Assembly: GCA_000711775.1 (NCBI GenBank)
Contig: ARYC01025406.1
Span: 1 to 64,000 of the forward strand
Direction: 5' to 3'
From: Oxytricha trifallax
Lineage: Eukaryota; Ciliophora; Spirotrichea; Sporadotrichida; Oxytrichidae
DNA length: 64,000 nt
The position numbers and the translations under genes are program-made. The notes under the pieces were generated by a model that had not been told where the DNA came from, searched no databases, and saw only the letters and a list, made by a program, of their open reading frames with translations. Of this stretch, positions 23,793 to 34,675 are shown piece by piece (within the stretch, counting starts at the first letter, position 1; each line of letters begins with the position of its first letter).

Positions 23793-24210
23793 ATTGTAGG
23801 AATACATTCGATTTGGGAAAATGAATTAAAACTAAAATTAATTAATTATTAATTACCTTCAGTTATGTTTTTCGAAAATGTCTCCAAACACTAACAATAT
23901 TATACTCTTTGGATAGCGCATTAAAAATAAGACGGCGGTTGTTATTGCTATAATGATTTTATCTCTTCTCCCAAGCGAGAAAAACCCCTTTTACTATTTT
24001 TGGGAGTTAGCTCAAAATCAAAATATCTCGCTTCCTAGAATGATTCAGGAATATTGCCAATAGTAAAGTCCAGCTAAAATTGCGGGATCTACCTTAGAAT
24101 CAACTCAGATTTAAATTTCGAGTCAATTTGGATTTTATAACTGCCATGATTTTAATATTTAATTAATTTAATTTTAATTCATTTTCCCAAATCGAATGTA
24201 TTCCTACAAT
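23793..24210. mobile_element. 418-bp inverted-repeat element (MITE-like)
   Basis: The two ends are near-perfect inverted repeats of about 50 bp, beginning ATTGTAGGAATACATTCG on the left with its reverse complement on the right. The outer bases read TA-TTGTAGG ... CCTACAA-TA, compatible with a TA target duplication as in the Tc1/mariner superfamily, to which hypotrich germline transposons belong. No transposase frame exists inside, so this is a non-autonomous element. It abuts the 3' end of a small minus-strand gene, whose in-frame TGA falls within the repeat. Confidence 0.75.
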
Positions 24211-24441
24211 ATATCTCCAAAAAAAACGTTTCGTCTTCCTCATCCTCTTCGTCATCGTCATCATCATTCAATTTTTTGCTATCCTGTGCTCCTCCCTGTT
24301 TGACCTTGTGAACTCCATGTTCGTTGACGCCTCCAGTCTTTCCAGCTGCAAACCCTGTAAAATTAAAATGTTAGATATCTTTTTTGTAACTTACTTATTT
24401 ATTGAATGGCACAGAGGCCTCTGATCAGTCATTTTTTCATT
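24211..24441 (-). CDS. Small acidic protein gene, start unresolved
   Basis: A clear coding block reads FAAGKTGGVNEHGVHKV then QGGAQDSKK and an Asp/Glu run. A 40-nt intron (24355-24394, GTAAGT..ACAG) precedes it. Upstream, the matching frame gives SEASVPFNKQG but is blocked by TGA, while the only nearby ATG (MTDQRPLCHSINK) is in another frame. The first MDS must be elsewhere, or a small IES is missed. The 3' end runs into the inverted-repeat element. The family is not recognised. Confidence 0.45.
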
Positions 24442-24981
24442 TTTTAATATATTTGATTAATTTATAATTTCAATTCACTTTATTTCAAAAATATGATGAT
24501 TATGTAAAACTAGAATTGCATGATGGTATGTATAGATTAGTATTATAAAATTTAATGAGACCCAATGTTTTATACTAAATTTGCCATGCTGATAGAATTT
24601 TAATAAACTTAATTAATAATACATTAAACTTGTAATATAATTTAAAACTTGAATAAAAGAGATAGATACAAAGAAAGAATGCTTAAGTTGTACATTAATA
24701 CATGCATATCAATCCTTAGTTACATGATTCATTTAATTTTATCTATCTTTTAATCTTCAAAGTTTTATTGTATAATTTTATATAGAACTGAAATTAATGT
24801 TTTTTTACATGAAATAAATTTGCAATAATTATTAATTTATTTTTAATGGCAACAGAACAAATGCATTAAATTTTATTTTTAATTTATATATATATACTTT
24901 TTTACCTGAGCATTATTCTTATTATTAATACATTAGGAGAATCTTTCTCTTGGAGCAAAGTCAAATTAAAACCCCTCAAAC
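24442..24981. other. AT-rich intergenic region
   Basis: About 540 nt, nearly all A/T. No gene, tRNA or repeat found. Confidence 0.5.
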
Positions 24982-27900
24982 ATGGATGTGAATCGCATTC
25001 ACTCAGAGTCCTACCGCCAATTCAAAAGTTCCACTATCAATCAAGAAGACAATATTTTGCAGAAATTAGTGGAACTTAAGTATGCGCTTCAAAAGAAGGG
25101 CAAGATCACTGAGGAAGAATATCCTGTAAGTTATATGAAATCAAATATTTATAAATTAAAGTTCAAACCATTTAAGATTATATTTTTCAATCCCAATGCT
25201 TAAACAAAGGTTCTTATAGTCTATTAAAGTGCTTGTGAGAGATGTCATTGGTTTTAGAGAATTGAACCAATAATTAAGAAATAAAGTAAGTTATACAGAA
25301 ACAAGAATTTACTCAATATACAATTTGTGCAAACTTTTTAATTATCAACAACTAAATCGGTTATAGTTTATCAATCACATTCATTTTTATGAAGCTAAAA
25401 AGGACGAATTAATTATTAAGAAGGATGATTCAACTGTCGATATGTTTATTGTCTTAAAGGGAAAAATTAAAGTATCAGTCTATCCACCAGATGAGGTTCA
25501 TAAGGTAAGTTATAAAAATGAATAATCTAACAAAAGGTTTATCAAGCTTCAATAAAATTAATTTTAAATTTTGTTCAAATTAGGAGTTGAATGAGAGAGA
25601 AAACTATGATTTAATAAGTCAAATAAACCTCTTCAAAGTGGTCAGGCCAACACAAATATTTGGAAACTTTTCTTGTTTTCATCCTGATAAAGCTTGGAAG
25701 TAAGTATTAAATATATAGTAAAAATTATTTACTTAATAAGCTATTAACATAATGTTTTCAGAAGTGTCTATGCTTATGCTGAAGGAGAAGACGCAGAAAT
25801 GATAAGATTAGACTACACAAACATTAAATAACTTTTTGATGATTAAAATGAAGAGCTAAAGAAATTAGAAATGCTTGCATTTTTAAGTGATTCAATACCT
25901 GGTTTCAGATATAGAGCCAAGAAAGAAAAATTCATTAAATACTTTGAAAAAAGAGTAACTTTATATTATTTTGTAAAACTTTGTTTTTAGAGTTATAAGC
26001 CTGGACATGTATTAATAAGAGAAGGAGAGAAAAGTGATTTTGCTTATATAGTGAAGAAAGGTGAACTTAGAATAATATCACATCAAATTCCAATGGTCAT
26101 TGGGTAATTAATTCTTTTTCTGAAATTTATTTCGTTTTAGATCAATCCACAAAATAAAAAAGCCAAACCATCGAACCGTAGTAAACACAAACGGCTACTT
26201 CTCATAAACACTGAATTCTTTCTAAATCGGTATAATTGAGGAAAAACAATGGGCAGGAGATGAAATTTTGGCAAGAAAAGATGAACCATTTCTTTACTCG
26301 ATAGTGTGCTAGACATGTGTGGAATTATTGTGTATTTCTAAAGCTGACCTCACAAATTCTTAAAAAATACATAAAGACATACAAGAATAAATCAAGGACA
26401 AAGCTTAGAAGAAATTAGAGTGGGTAACCAAGAGATTTATTGATATTTGCATCGGAGTCGAAAATATTTCTAAATGGGATAATATTTATGATGAGTTTAA
26501 AGAGAAAGTCAGTGAAGCTGCTAGAAAGTTCCCAAAAGCTAATTATCAAGCACTAATAGGTTTCATCAATCAAACCCTTGATTTGATTTTATATTAATTA
26601 GTGTAAATTATAGGGTAATAGTAATTAAATAAATATACAAAGAAATTTTCTTAAAAAATATTTCTAATATAATATAGTGATTTTTTAAAAAGAAATTGGG
26701 CATATAAACAGCTTACCAGTTACAAAGAAGAGTCTAGATGAAGTGATTAGTCAATTTCAGAATAATGATAACGATTAGAATTTTGAGAAAGTTAAAAAGC
26801 CTAATTTATCACAGACTAATAACTTCTCATAGACTCTAAACTTCAACCAATCAGTCTTCTCTCCAAATCAAAGTTAAATGTCAATCATGAAATCTTAGAC
26901 TACAAGTCCTAACATTTAGAAAAGGATTGTAATTCCATCTAATAATACAATTACACTAAGTCCAAGCGATTATGGTGGGGGTAACAGACCAAAAACAGCT
27001 ATACCAAATGACAAAAATTAATCTTATTATGGAGGATTTTTCAACACTCAAGCAAACTTTGATAAGCAAATTAAAGACTAGACAGTCAGAAATTCAATAA
27101 TGTTTCTTAATAAAAATGATAGGATGAGGGAATCAATGTAAAGCATAGATTTTGGAATGGTAAATCAAGCGTAAAATGAGAGTTAATCAATTCCTTAACA
27201 AGTGAGGCCCTAGTCCTAAGGAAACTTCTCTTAATTCGATATCACTCAACATCAATCGTTTGTAATTCGACCGAACACTTCTGGATTGATGATTAATCTA
27301 AAATAAAACTTATATATTATATTAATCAGTCAAGAGGAAACTCTTCTCAATAAAGATCAAGACCTGTCGGGTTATCCTAAAATCAAACAAGTTTAATGAA
27401 TAATACACATTAGTAACAGAAAAATAGATCCCTGCTTTCCTCACTAATAAATTAAGGCATGTCCTAATCAAGAGTATCTCTCCCTCCTCAAAATTTGGTA
27501 TCGATTCCAACTCTAAAAAATCTCACATAAACTCCGGTCTAACATAAGAATCCTTAAAAAATAGCTATGGAGAGTGCTTCAACATTTGTAGTGAGTTTCG
27601 ATTAAAAATATTCAGTCCCTACTTTCTCAAAATTGCAACTTGCAAAACGCTAAAACTACGAGAAAATAATAAAGATACGCTAAGAATACAAATTAAATCC
27701 TCTAAAACGAAATGAAAACTCAGAGGTTCTTAATAAAATCAAGGATGGCATTATAGAAAAACATTAAACATTTTAGTTGAATGGAAAAACTATTCACGTA
27801 AAGTCTAATAAGGAGGCAGCTTTGAAGAGATAGATGACACCAAATTATGTAAACGAATGGGCCAATACGAATAATATAGATCTAACTTAAGTGTCCAATC

Positions 27901-28121
27901 CTGAATTAGCAAGAAGGAAATAACTATAGAAAGAAAGAAACTTGAAAAGCTAGAAAGACCTTTAAAATATCCTGGGAAGTGCCAATGGATTGCCTTAAAA
28001 CGGTGGAACAAATCATGTTTCAATATAGAATAAAGTTGCTAACAAAGAATTACAGAGGAGAATGACAATTAGCTTGAATAAAATACACAGCATGACAAGC
28101 TTAAAGAAACCTAATAAGTGA
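24982..28121 (+). CDS. Cyclic nucleotide-binding domain protein with disordered tail
   Basis: Starts MDVNRIHSESYRQFK at 24982 and ends at TGA 28119-28121. Two CNB-like domains are seen: the first with KKDDSTVDMFIVLKGKIKVS and FGNFSCFHPDKAW, the second with YKPGHVLIREGEKSDFAYIV. Unlike PKA regulatory subunits, I see no inhibitor site or canonical FGE..L..R cassette, so ligand binding is uncertain. Several GTAAGT introns split the domain part; the first is at about 25130-25218. Two IESs with 7-bp pointers (TGATTTT and ATTAATC) interrupt the C-terminal half, which is Asn/Gln/Ser-rich and ends in a basic region. Ciliates have many such proteins; this may be a ciliary cNMP sensor. Confidence 0.7.
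26584..26684 (+). other. IES, pointer TGATTTT
   Basis: TGATTTT at 26584 and 26678. Removing 94 nt joins NQTLDLIF to QKEIGHINSLP. Confidence 0.8.
27292..27327 (+). other. IES, pointer ATTAATC
   Basis: ATTAATC at 27292 and 27321. Removing 29 nt joins SGLMIN to QSRGNSSQQRS. Confidence 0.8.
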
Positions 28122-28164
28122 TTTATTTATATAGTTCATCTTGAGTTAAAGAATCAATCTGTAC

Positions 28165-31100
28165 TCACAATAAAATTGCAATTTACAATTAAATCTGTAA
28201 ATAATTACCAAAATATTAAGCAAGTTGATATACCAAAGTAGGGAGAAATTATAAGTTTTGCAATAGAAATACTTTCGATATTTAAAAGAAATGTAGTTCC
28301 TTTTATGGGAACTGTTATTCTTTTAATATCTCAGCTATCTTTATAGTTTAAGTTTAATCAATTACTGGATTAGTGGTTATAGCTAAGCAATCGATTCTAA
28401 TTTTTATGTTCTCATGTTCATCTCTTAACATTGAGTGCTTTAATTAAATTTTATCTGGCTTGACTCCCTGTCGAAGTGTTGTTATTGTTAGCATTAATGT
28501 GAAAATATATTTTATTTAGTATTTTAGAGTAAATTTCTAATAAATTAAAAGTTTCATTTTAGATGAGTTATATTTATCAAGAATTCAAAGTTAGAATTAG
28601 CAAATTTGTTAATTATAAAAACAGCTATTAGTTTAAATATTTCTAATTTTCTATAAACTTATATATTTTATCAAAATTACCCAGATAAAATTAATTTAGT
28701 CAATATTTGAGTGATTCTGAGTTGAATTTAAAATTAAAGAGTTGACTCTCTCCCTAGAAGCATTCAGTTATTTTACTAAGTCAACTCTGCTAAGACTAGT
28801 TCTTGACTAGCCTGTTACTCCACCGTAAGATCCGATTCGACTATGAATAATTCCTGTGGTCTCACCATTTTGATGAGAATTGCTGACTGAATTTTGAAGT
28901 AAAGTAGTAGGGATCATGTTTTAGCTATGGATATGGTTGTTCACAGCTTGAGTAGTAGTTGCATTCTATTACTGCAAGATATTTTAAGAGGTTTTGTTAT
29001 AGTGAAGGTTTGAAGAAGAAGCAGATTAATTTTGAGTTTAGTGAATGTTTCTACTGGTAGAGTAGCCTCCCAAATTCATCTTTTAAAGCAAGTTGCTAGA
29101 ATTATATAAAAATAAAATAAACAATTATTTCCATTCAAAGTAATACCAACGTTTTCTTTATTAGTTGTGGTGTGAGGGATAAAAGTCTAATTATCCTTCA
29201 ATTTGATGTTGACAACCTTTTGACCTCCTTATCAAGGAATTTTATTTGCTCTCACTGCATCTTTCAAGCAAGTTGAATAGTCGATGGTCATAAAGTTGTT
29301 AAACTTGGGAAACGAATCAATCTAAATTTGACTAACATTCTTGCTGATTTATACATTCGCACTCTATTTTTAGTTAGCAATAGAAGCGCTTGGTATTCTA
29401 AGTTACTCAGAGCTCCTAGAATTATCCTAAATACTTTAATACTAGTCTGATATTTGCTGTTTCTTTTGCTATTATTACATCATAAGCTAAGCTGAGCTCT
29501 TGCTTGATTGCATTCTTTTATTGATTAGAGCCTAGCAATTCTAGTAGTTGCTATTGCTGTTCATAACTGCATTGCTATGGTCAATAGTATGAAAACTATT
29601 TTGCTGTTAGTTCAAGTTGCCGCTCAAATTACTCATAGAAGGTTACTAATGGAAAGATTACTTTACTGAGTTTACTGCGGTCTTAAGGCCAAGACCAATT
29701 CCCATACTTGACTTGTTTCTGCTACTTCCACTTTGATAATTGTGCTGAGTATTGATAACCAGACCATTGCCAGATTGATTGATGAAGCCTGAATTGTTGA
29801 TTGACTAGAGATTTGTGTTATAGTGATTAGCTGCGTTGTCGAATGCTCCAATAATCGACTTCTTGACAGTAAATCTTTTCACTGAATCTGGTGGATTAGT
29901 AGTTAATCTTAGCTGAGCAATCTATGATGGATTTCTCTATTTAGCATTTTCAAAATTAAATAATGAAAAGTTCATTTGACTTTTAAGCCAGAGTTTTTTG
30001 TGAGCTCAACTTATCACTGCTCTTAATTACAATAGTGCCAAACTCAAATTGAGATTTGTTGGGTGTTTCTATATCAATTTTTAATTTTCCCTTGCTTGAC
30101 ATGTTATTTGAGCTTGAAGAGGCTTGAGTCTTCTTTGAACTTGAATTGTTGTTATTCACAGTACTGGGAGAGATCTTCTGACCTATAACAGTCTTGTTCA
30201 CAGAAGAAGTTTGCTGTTAGTTTGAATGACTACTTGTGTTGTGATCTGGGAAGCATTCAGTATATCTACTTTCAAGCATTTTAATTATAAAATAAATAGA
30301 TTAAAATTATAACAAATTAAATAATTAAACATTTAATACAATGCTTTAACTGTTGTATAGCTAATACCCGTCATAACTTCAAGCTCAAGTGGATAAATGA
30401 AACTGAGCTTTGTATATTTTCTAGCAAAAGCAATATAAAGATTACTAAATTTATTCAAGTTTTACAAACAATGTTTTGTCATAATAGCACAGGCAAGATA
30501 TAGTGGATTCACATATAGAAAGCTTTCTTCTTAAATACAGAAATCAGCGAAGAACTCAGCATATCTCTTCAAATATTCTGAAGTTTGCTTGCTTATCTTT
30601 TTTTACTAGGCCTTTGGTGACAAGGTGTTATTTTACTTAGAATGTCTACCGTGAATTTAAAGAGTATTACTGCCTGAGCTTAAACTTTAAATTTAACCAT
30701 TACTGTTCAGTACTTCGTCACTTTCAAAGAGACAGCCTTGATTAATGTAAATTTCTACGAAATCTAGGATGGTGTATCGCAACATATCCCAATTAATTTG
30801 CTTTAGAATCACTCCTTCTTTAGTGATTATTTACTCATAAGAATATTGGTTTTTGCAAGCACTATTTAAAGAAGAAGCACTTGGGTATTTCATTTCATAG
30901 TATTTAGTTGAAATCATTAAACAAGATACCGATATCAATTACAACTCTGATTCTTAAATAGTTGTTTCAACAAGAGAGCAGTATAAATCAATAAAATTAA
31001 CTATAATAAATCCATCATTAGGACACAGTGATGAATGGTTTTGGGTGTAATGCCTAAACTCTCCCCTACCCCGCTAATCCAATCAACTAGTTGCTTTCTT

Positions 31101-31471
31101 TTCTATAAATAAAATTAACTCATTGAATTTTGTTACATTGAGATAGACTTCTTAAGGATTGAGCATTTGCACGGTTTCTTGTGATTTTATTTTCATGTTG
31201 TTAATAATCACGGACATCGGGTGATCCAATTAAAAATTCTTTCCTTGCTCTCTTATTCCTCTGGTTACTTAGCCTGATTTCTATACAATTTTTAAAAATA
31301 AAATAAATTACGTACCTTGACCATGATGAAGAGGCCACAGATGGAACAATTTCCACAGTTAATCTGCTCATTAGAGTTTGCATTTTTGATTAAAGTGCCT
31401 TCACTACAGCAAAATATTTATTATTTCTAATTATCTTTTGCTGCACCTCTTAAATTATTGCTTAAATTCAT
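28165..31471 (-). CDS. Cyclin-box protein with long Q/N/S-rich C-terminal extension
   Basis: Starts MNLSNNLRGAAKDNQ at 31471. A Cys-rich stretch (CGNCSICG) precedes the cyclin box: RKQLVDWISGVGESLGITP ... HHCVLMMDLYCSLVETTIQE ... SVSCLMISTKYYE, with the box continuing to YPLELEVMTGISY. RxxLVDW is the usual CDK-contact signature. Introns lie near 31110 and 31280. Five or more IESs were resolved, including one of 23 nt in the box (pointer GATTTAT). The stretch between the box and the tail (30277-30334) was initially read as an intergenic gap but joins in frame. The 3' part (28165-28590) is the least certain, because its junction to the preceding block was not found. Confidence 0.65.
29092..29153 (-). 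other. IES, pointer AAC
   Basis: GTT (plus strand) at 29092 and 29151. Removal joins NKEN to LLQKMNLGGYS. The pointer is only 3 bp. Confidence 0.5.
29225..29251 (-). other. Tiny IES with in-frame TGA, pointer GAG
   Basis: CTC (plus strand) at 29225 and 29249. Removing 24 nt deletes an in-frame TGA and joins LKDAVR to GQKVVNIKLKD. Confidence 0.5.
29945..29977 (-). other. IES, pointer AAATG
   Basis: CATTT (plus strand) at 29945 and 29973. Removing 28 nt joins LAQKSN to AKQRNPSQIAQ. Confidence 0.7.
30277..30334 (-). other. IES joining cyclin box to tail, pointer AAATG
   Basis: CATTT (plus strand) at 30277 and 30330. Removing 53 nt of almost pure A/T joins TTVKALYQ to MLESRYTECF. Confidence 0.65.
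30983..31012 (-). other. 23-nt IES in cyclin box, pointer GATTTAT
   Basis: ATAAATC (plus strand) at 30983 and 31006. Removing 23 nt joins CVLMMDL to YCSLVETT. Confidence 0.85.
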
Positions 31472-31738
31472 CAATTTGGGCAAAATTATATTTTCTTTGT
31501 GAAAATTATGAAAAACTTAATTTTATAACATATATGGTCATAAAGGATTTTATTTTTATAAAAGGGAATATGTTGTTGCTTAATAGTTTGATTGGGGTTT
31601 CTATTAATTTATTAGTTAAGTATACCTATATATGGTGTAGAACTACTTAAAGTCTTGACATAATACCAAATTTATTAAATTTACTATCTCCTGAAGCGAA
31701 AAATAATTTTAATAAAAAATATAACAAAATTGTAGAAA

Positions 31739-32056
31739 ATGTATTTAATTGTATTTGAGGGATACTTCCTTGAGTTTAATTGTGATGTCTATTGTTGTTG
31801 CCTAACAAATTCTAATGAGATTTCTTAGGAGAAAGGACTTGCATTTGCTATGATTAAATGCTGCTTGCATTTATAGTTCTATATTGGTTATGAGAGCCTA
31901 GTTGAGCAGCTGAAGCATTTCAAACCCCCTTATTTATTTAATATTTTTAATTTTATATAAAAATTTATTTAAAAAAAATTCTATGATAAAACTTATGAAA
32001 CTTTATGGAAAATTCAAAGGGATTTTTAAAATATATTAATTAATTTTTACAATTGA
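31739..32056 (+). CDS. Hypothetical 105-residue Cys-containing protein
   Basis: An intact frame from ATG 31739 to TGA 32054-32056. It contains VYCCCLTNSNEIS and a hydrophobic/basic second half. Base composition is coding-like at first, then AT-rich. No family recognised; it could be a stray MDS of another gene rather than a gene. Confidence 0.35.
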
Positions 32057-32518
32057 ATTCTACGAGCTCTGTCGCTCAAATTATACTGGTCAACATCTTG
32101 ATTCAGGAAGGGGATAGCGAGATTGTTTTTTCGGAGTTTTCTACTTCTTGACTGCCACTTCACGGAATTGCCACGTCAGCTCGCTCAGATACCTCTTCGT
32201 CACGACTCAGATTGATAGTTTGATTTAAGTATTAAACAGTGATTTGTTAAATTTATTTGATTTTAATCATTAAATACAATTTAAACAATTGTCAATAAAA
32301 GAAAATTTTATAACAAAATTTAATTATATAATTATTTTGAAAGGTGACCCAATTACTAGATCATTATTTAAAAATAATTTTAAAAATTTTAATTAAATCA
32401 TTTTTGAAAATAAAAGTATGAACGAATTAGAGATATATTAAATTGCTTGTGGAATTTTAAGATTAAGTTATAAGAAAACTGACATTAATATCATATAAAA
32501 GTGATAATATGTTACTCA
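32057..32518. other. GC-richer island (to about 32215) followed by AT-rich spacer
   Basis: Bases 32060-32215 are clearly GC-richer than the surroundings. The minus strand there encodes a 38-codon basic frame (RYLSELTWQFREVAVKK ...) ending in TGA, faintly like the C-terminus of ISXO2-type transposases. No start or domain is complete. The rest is A/T spacer. Confidence 0.35.
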
Positions 32519-32905
32519 TCACTACCCTACAATATATAATGTAAGATTATCAAAAATACAAATATTTGAGTTTAAATTATGTGAGTATTGTTTATTGCCA
32601 TTAAGTACATTTGCAATGGCTTGATTTAAATACTATTTATTATTGTTGTTTGAATGATTGGTATTAAGACCCAAGGCGTTTTAATAGTTAGCATTTGTAG
32701 TAGTTTGGGGACCTGGATTCATTCCAGCTTAGAGGGTTGTGTTCAGATTAATATTTTACTACTAATTATTTTAGTAAAAAGTCGTCTTAATTATTTAATA
32801 TATAATAATTAGTAGAAATAATCCAAAAATCATTATAAAATATGATAAAGTCTTATCTTCGAGAGGGTGTCTTAGCCAAGACATAGATTTAGAAGAGTTC
32901 ATCAT
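32519..32905 (-). CDS. Small single-pass membrane protein
   Basis: 128 codons from ATG 32905 to TGA 32519-32521, without intron or IES. Residues about 22-41 (YFIMIFGLFLLIIIYQII) form one membrane helix. The rest is Asn/Gln/Thr-rich (LQAGMNPGPQTTTNANYQN). No family recognised. A short inverted repeat (ACTACTAATTATT ... AATAATTAGTAG) lies within the coding region near 32756-32818. Confidence 0.55.
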
Positions 32906-33136
32906 TAATAATACAAAAAATAATACTCAATTCAATTATTTAAATTTGAATTCTACCGAATTTTAAATCCGCACTATTTCTATATTCACTTATTAAGTTT
33001 ATAATTTTAACATGTAATTCCCACATTCATGATAAATAAATATTGAAATACAATATGCACTCAATTTGATTATATAAAATTCAATCTATAACGACTAAAA
33101 AAATAAAAATTTAAAATAAACTAATTAACTTATATA

Positions 33137-34584
33137 ATGTCAAACTATCACATCCCCGATCCTCTAGTCCGTGCTGAGAACGACCAAAAAGACCTCATAA
33201 TAGCCTAACTAAAAGCAGAAGCCTTCGAATTACGTTAAAAAGATAGAGATTACAGACAGCTGCATGAGCAGTACCTGAGTGTCAAACATAAATATCAATA
33301 GCTTGTTGATGAAAAGGTAAGTCAATATAATATTAACTAGATCATGATTATAAATTTTTGTTATAGAAAAGAAATGAAACTGAGTTGTAGAGCAGAATTG
33401 AATACTAATTTTCAGCATCTAGAAGCATGAAAAGAGAAGCTGAGGATCTCAGAGTTATCAATGAAGATTTGTAAAATAATATGAATGTATAAAATTATTA
33501 AAATAGGCGAAGAAAAGGGGAAGATTTGAGTATTGATCAGCAGGGTCTGCATAGATTAGCTGATGATAAGCAATCAAATTTATTATAAATAATTTATAAG
33601 CACTTTGTGAAATATATTTTAGAGAATAACAACTAGAAACCATAAAATTAGAGTGCCAAAGAAAATCAGATATAACTCAATCTGTTTCCCTTGACGCAAA
33701 AGACAAAGAACGTGAGCTTTTCAAATCACAAGATGAAGTAAAACAAACTCATTCATAAAATGAAGTGTTAAGAGCCTAAAATGCGAGCAAGCACAAAAAA
33801 TTAGAATGTTTATAGAGAGATAATGCTTAATTTTCATCTGAAGCAGAGAGAATCGCCTTAAGAAACAGAGATTTGCTAAATGAAATTGAGGGAGTAAGTT
33901 CATATTACTATGATTTATAGCAGATTATAATAATAATTTGTATAGAAACACGTTTAAGAGCGCAGATTAGAGCAAGAAATCAGGGAGAAGCAAGCTCAAT
34001 TACAAGACTATAAAGAAAGAATAAGTTTATATGAGAAAAATACTCATGAAACAGAGAGGAAACTCTAAAATGAAAACATAAGAAGTGAGGAGATAGTGCA
34101 AAGATTGAGAACCCTTAAATAGTAGCTTGATGAAACAGAAGAAAAGCTTACAACTTAAATAATTAATGGTGTATAAAATGTATTTTGCTATAGAAGATCT
34201 TAGAATAGAAGAAGAGAAATTCAATCAGAGATGGAGAGAAACGACAGAGAAAACCAAGAACTCAGAAGAAATAAAGCAAGACTGGATGACGATCAAATTG
34301 ATTTGAGAGATTAAATCAATGCTATGAATAAACACTGTGATCTCTTAGCAAAGTAAAACGATGAACTGGCTTTAAATTAAAATTATAAACTATTTTTGAA
34401 TCACAATAAGTATTTGGCTTAAGAGCTGTAATTGATGGTTGAGACTGACGAGCTCGTGAGAGAAAGATTGAACAGAAGAGAAAGGGTGTTGCAGATCAGA
34501 AATCACAATGAAGATTAATTACTTAGAAGCAGAGTACAAATGGAGAGATCTAAATCGCCCACTAAGTTCAACAGATAATATTGA
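33137..34584 (+). CDS. Long coiled-coil protein, probably ciliary or centrosomal
   Basis: Starts MSNYHIPDPLVRAENDQ at 33137 and ends at TGA 34582-34584. After two introns (33317-33366 and about 33895-33949) and one minute IES, nearly all of the protein has heptad-like, highly charged helix (KRNETELQSRIEYQFSASRS; QLMVETDELVRERLNRRERV). The short basic tail is SPTKFNRQY. No catalytic motif. Coiled-coil proteins of this size in ciliates are mostly cytoskeletal; identity needs a profile search. Confidence 0.7.
33577..33597 (+). other. Minute IES, pointer AATTTAT
   Basis: AATTTAT at 33577 and 33591 is separated by only 7 nt (TATAAAT). Removing 14 nt restores QSNLQALCEIYFREQQLE. Confidence 0.75.
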
Positions 34585-34675
34585 TGTTTAATAATAGTTA
34601 ATGATTAACACTTAATAATTTAAATTATCATTCTGCTAATACTAAAACCTTAATAATTTATTGATAATTTTAACT

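Noticed and set aside
29230..29245. In-frame TGA after ANKIP as a second selenocysteine or readthrough
   Set aside because: A 24-nt deletion across a GAG repeat removes it and keeps the frame; no SECIS-like hairpin was seen.
30000..30020. A6 slippery run (CAAAAAAC) as a programmed frameshift in the cyclin tail
   Set aside because: The required shift is the wrong direction for a -1 site, and an IES with pointer AAATG 30 nt away explains the frame.
31438..31650. Plus-strand frame MLHLLNYCLNSS..
   Set aside because: Its start is antisense to the cyclin gene's first exon and the rest is A/T-driven; no family signal.
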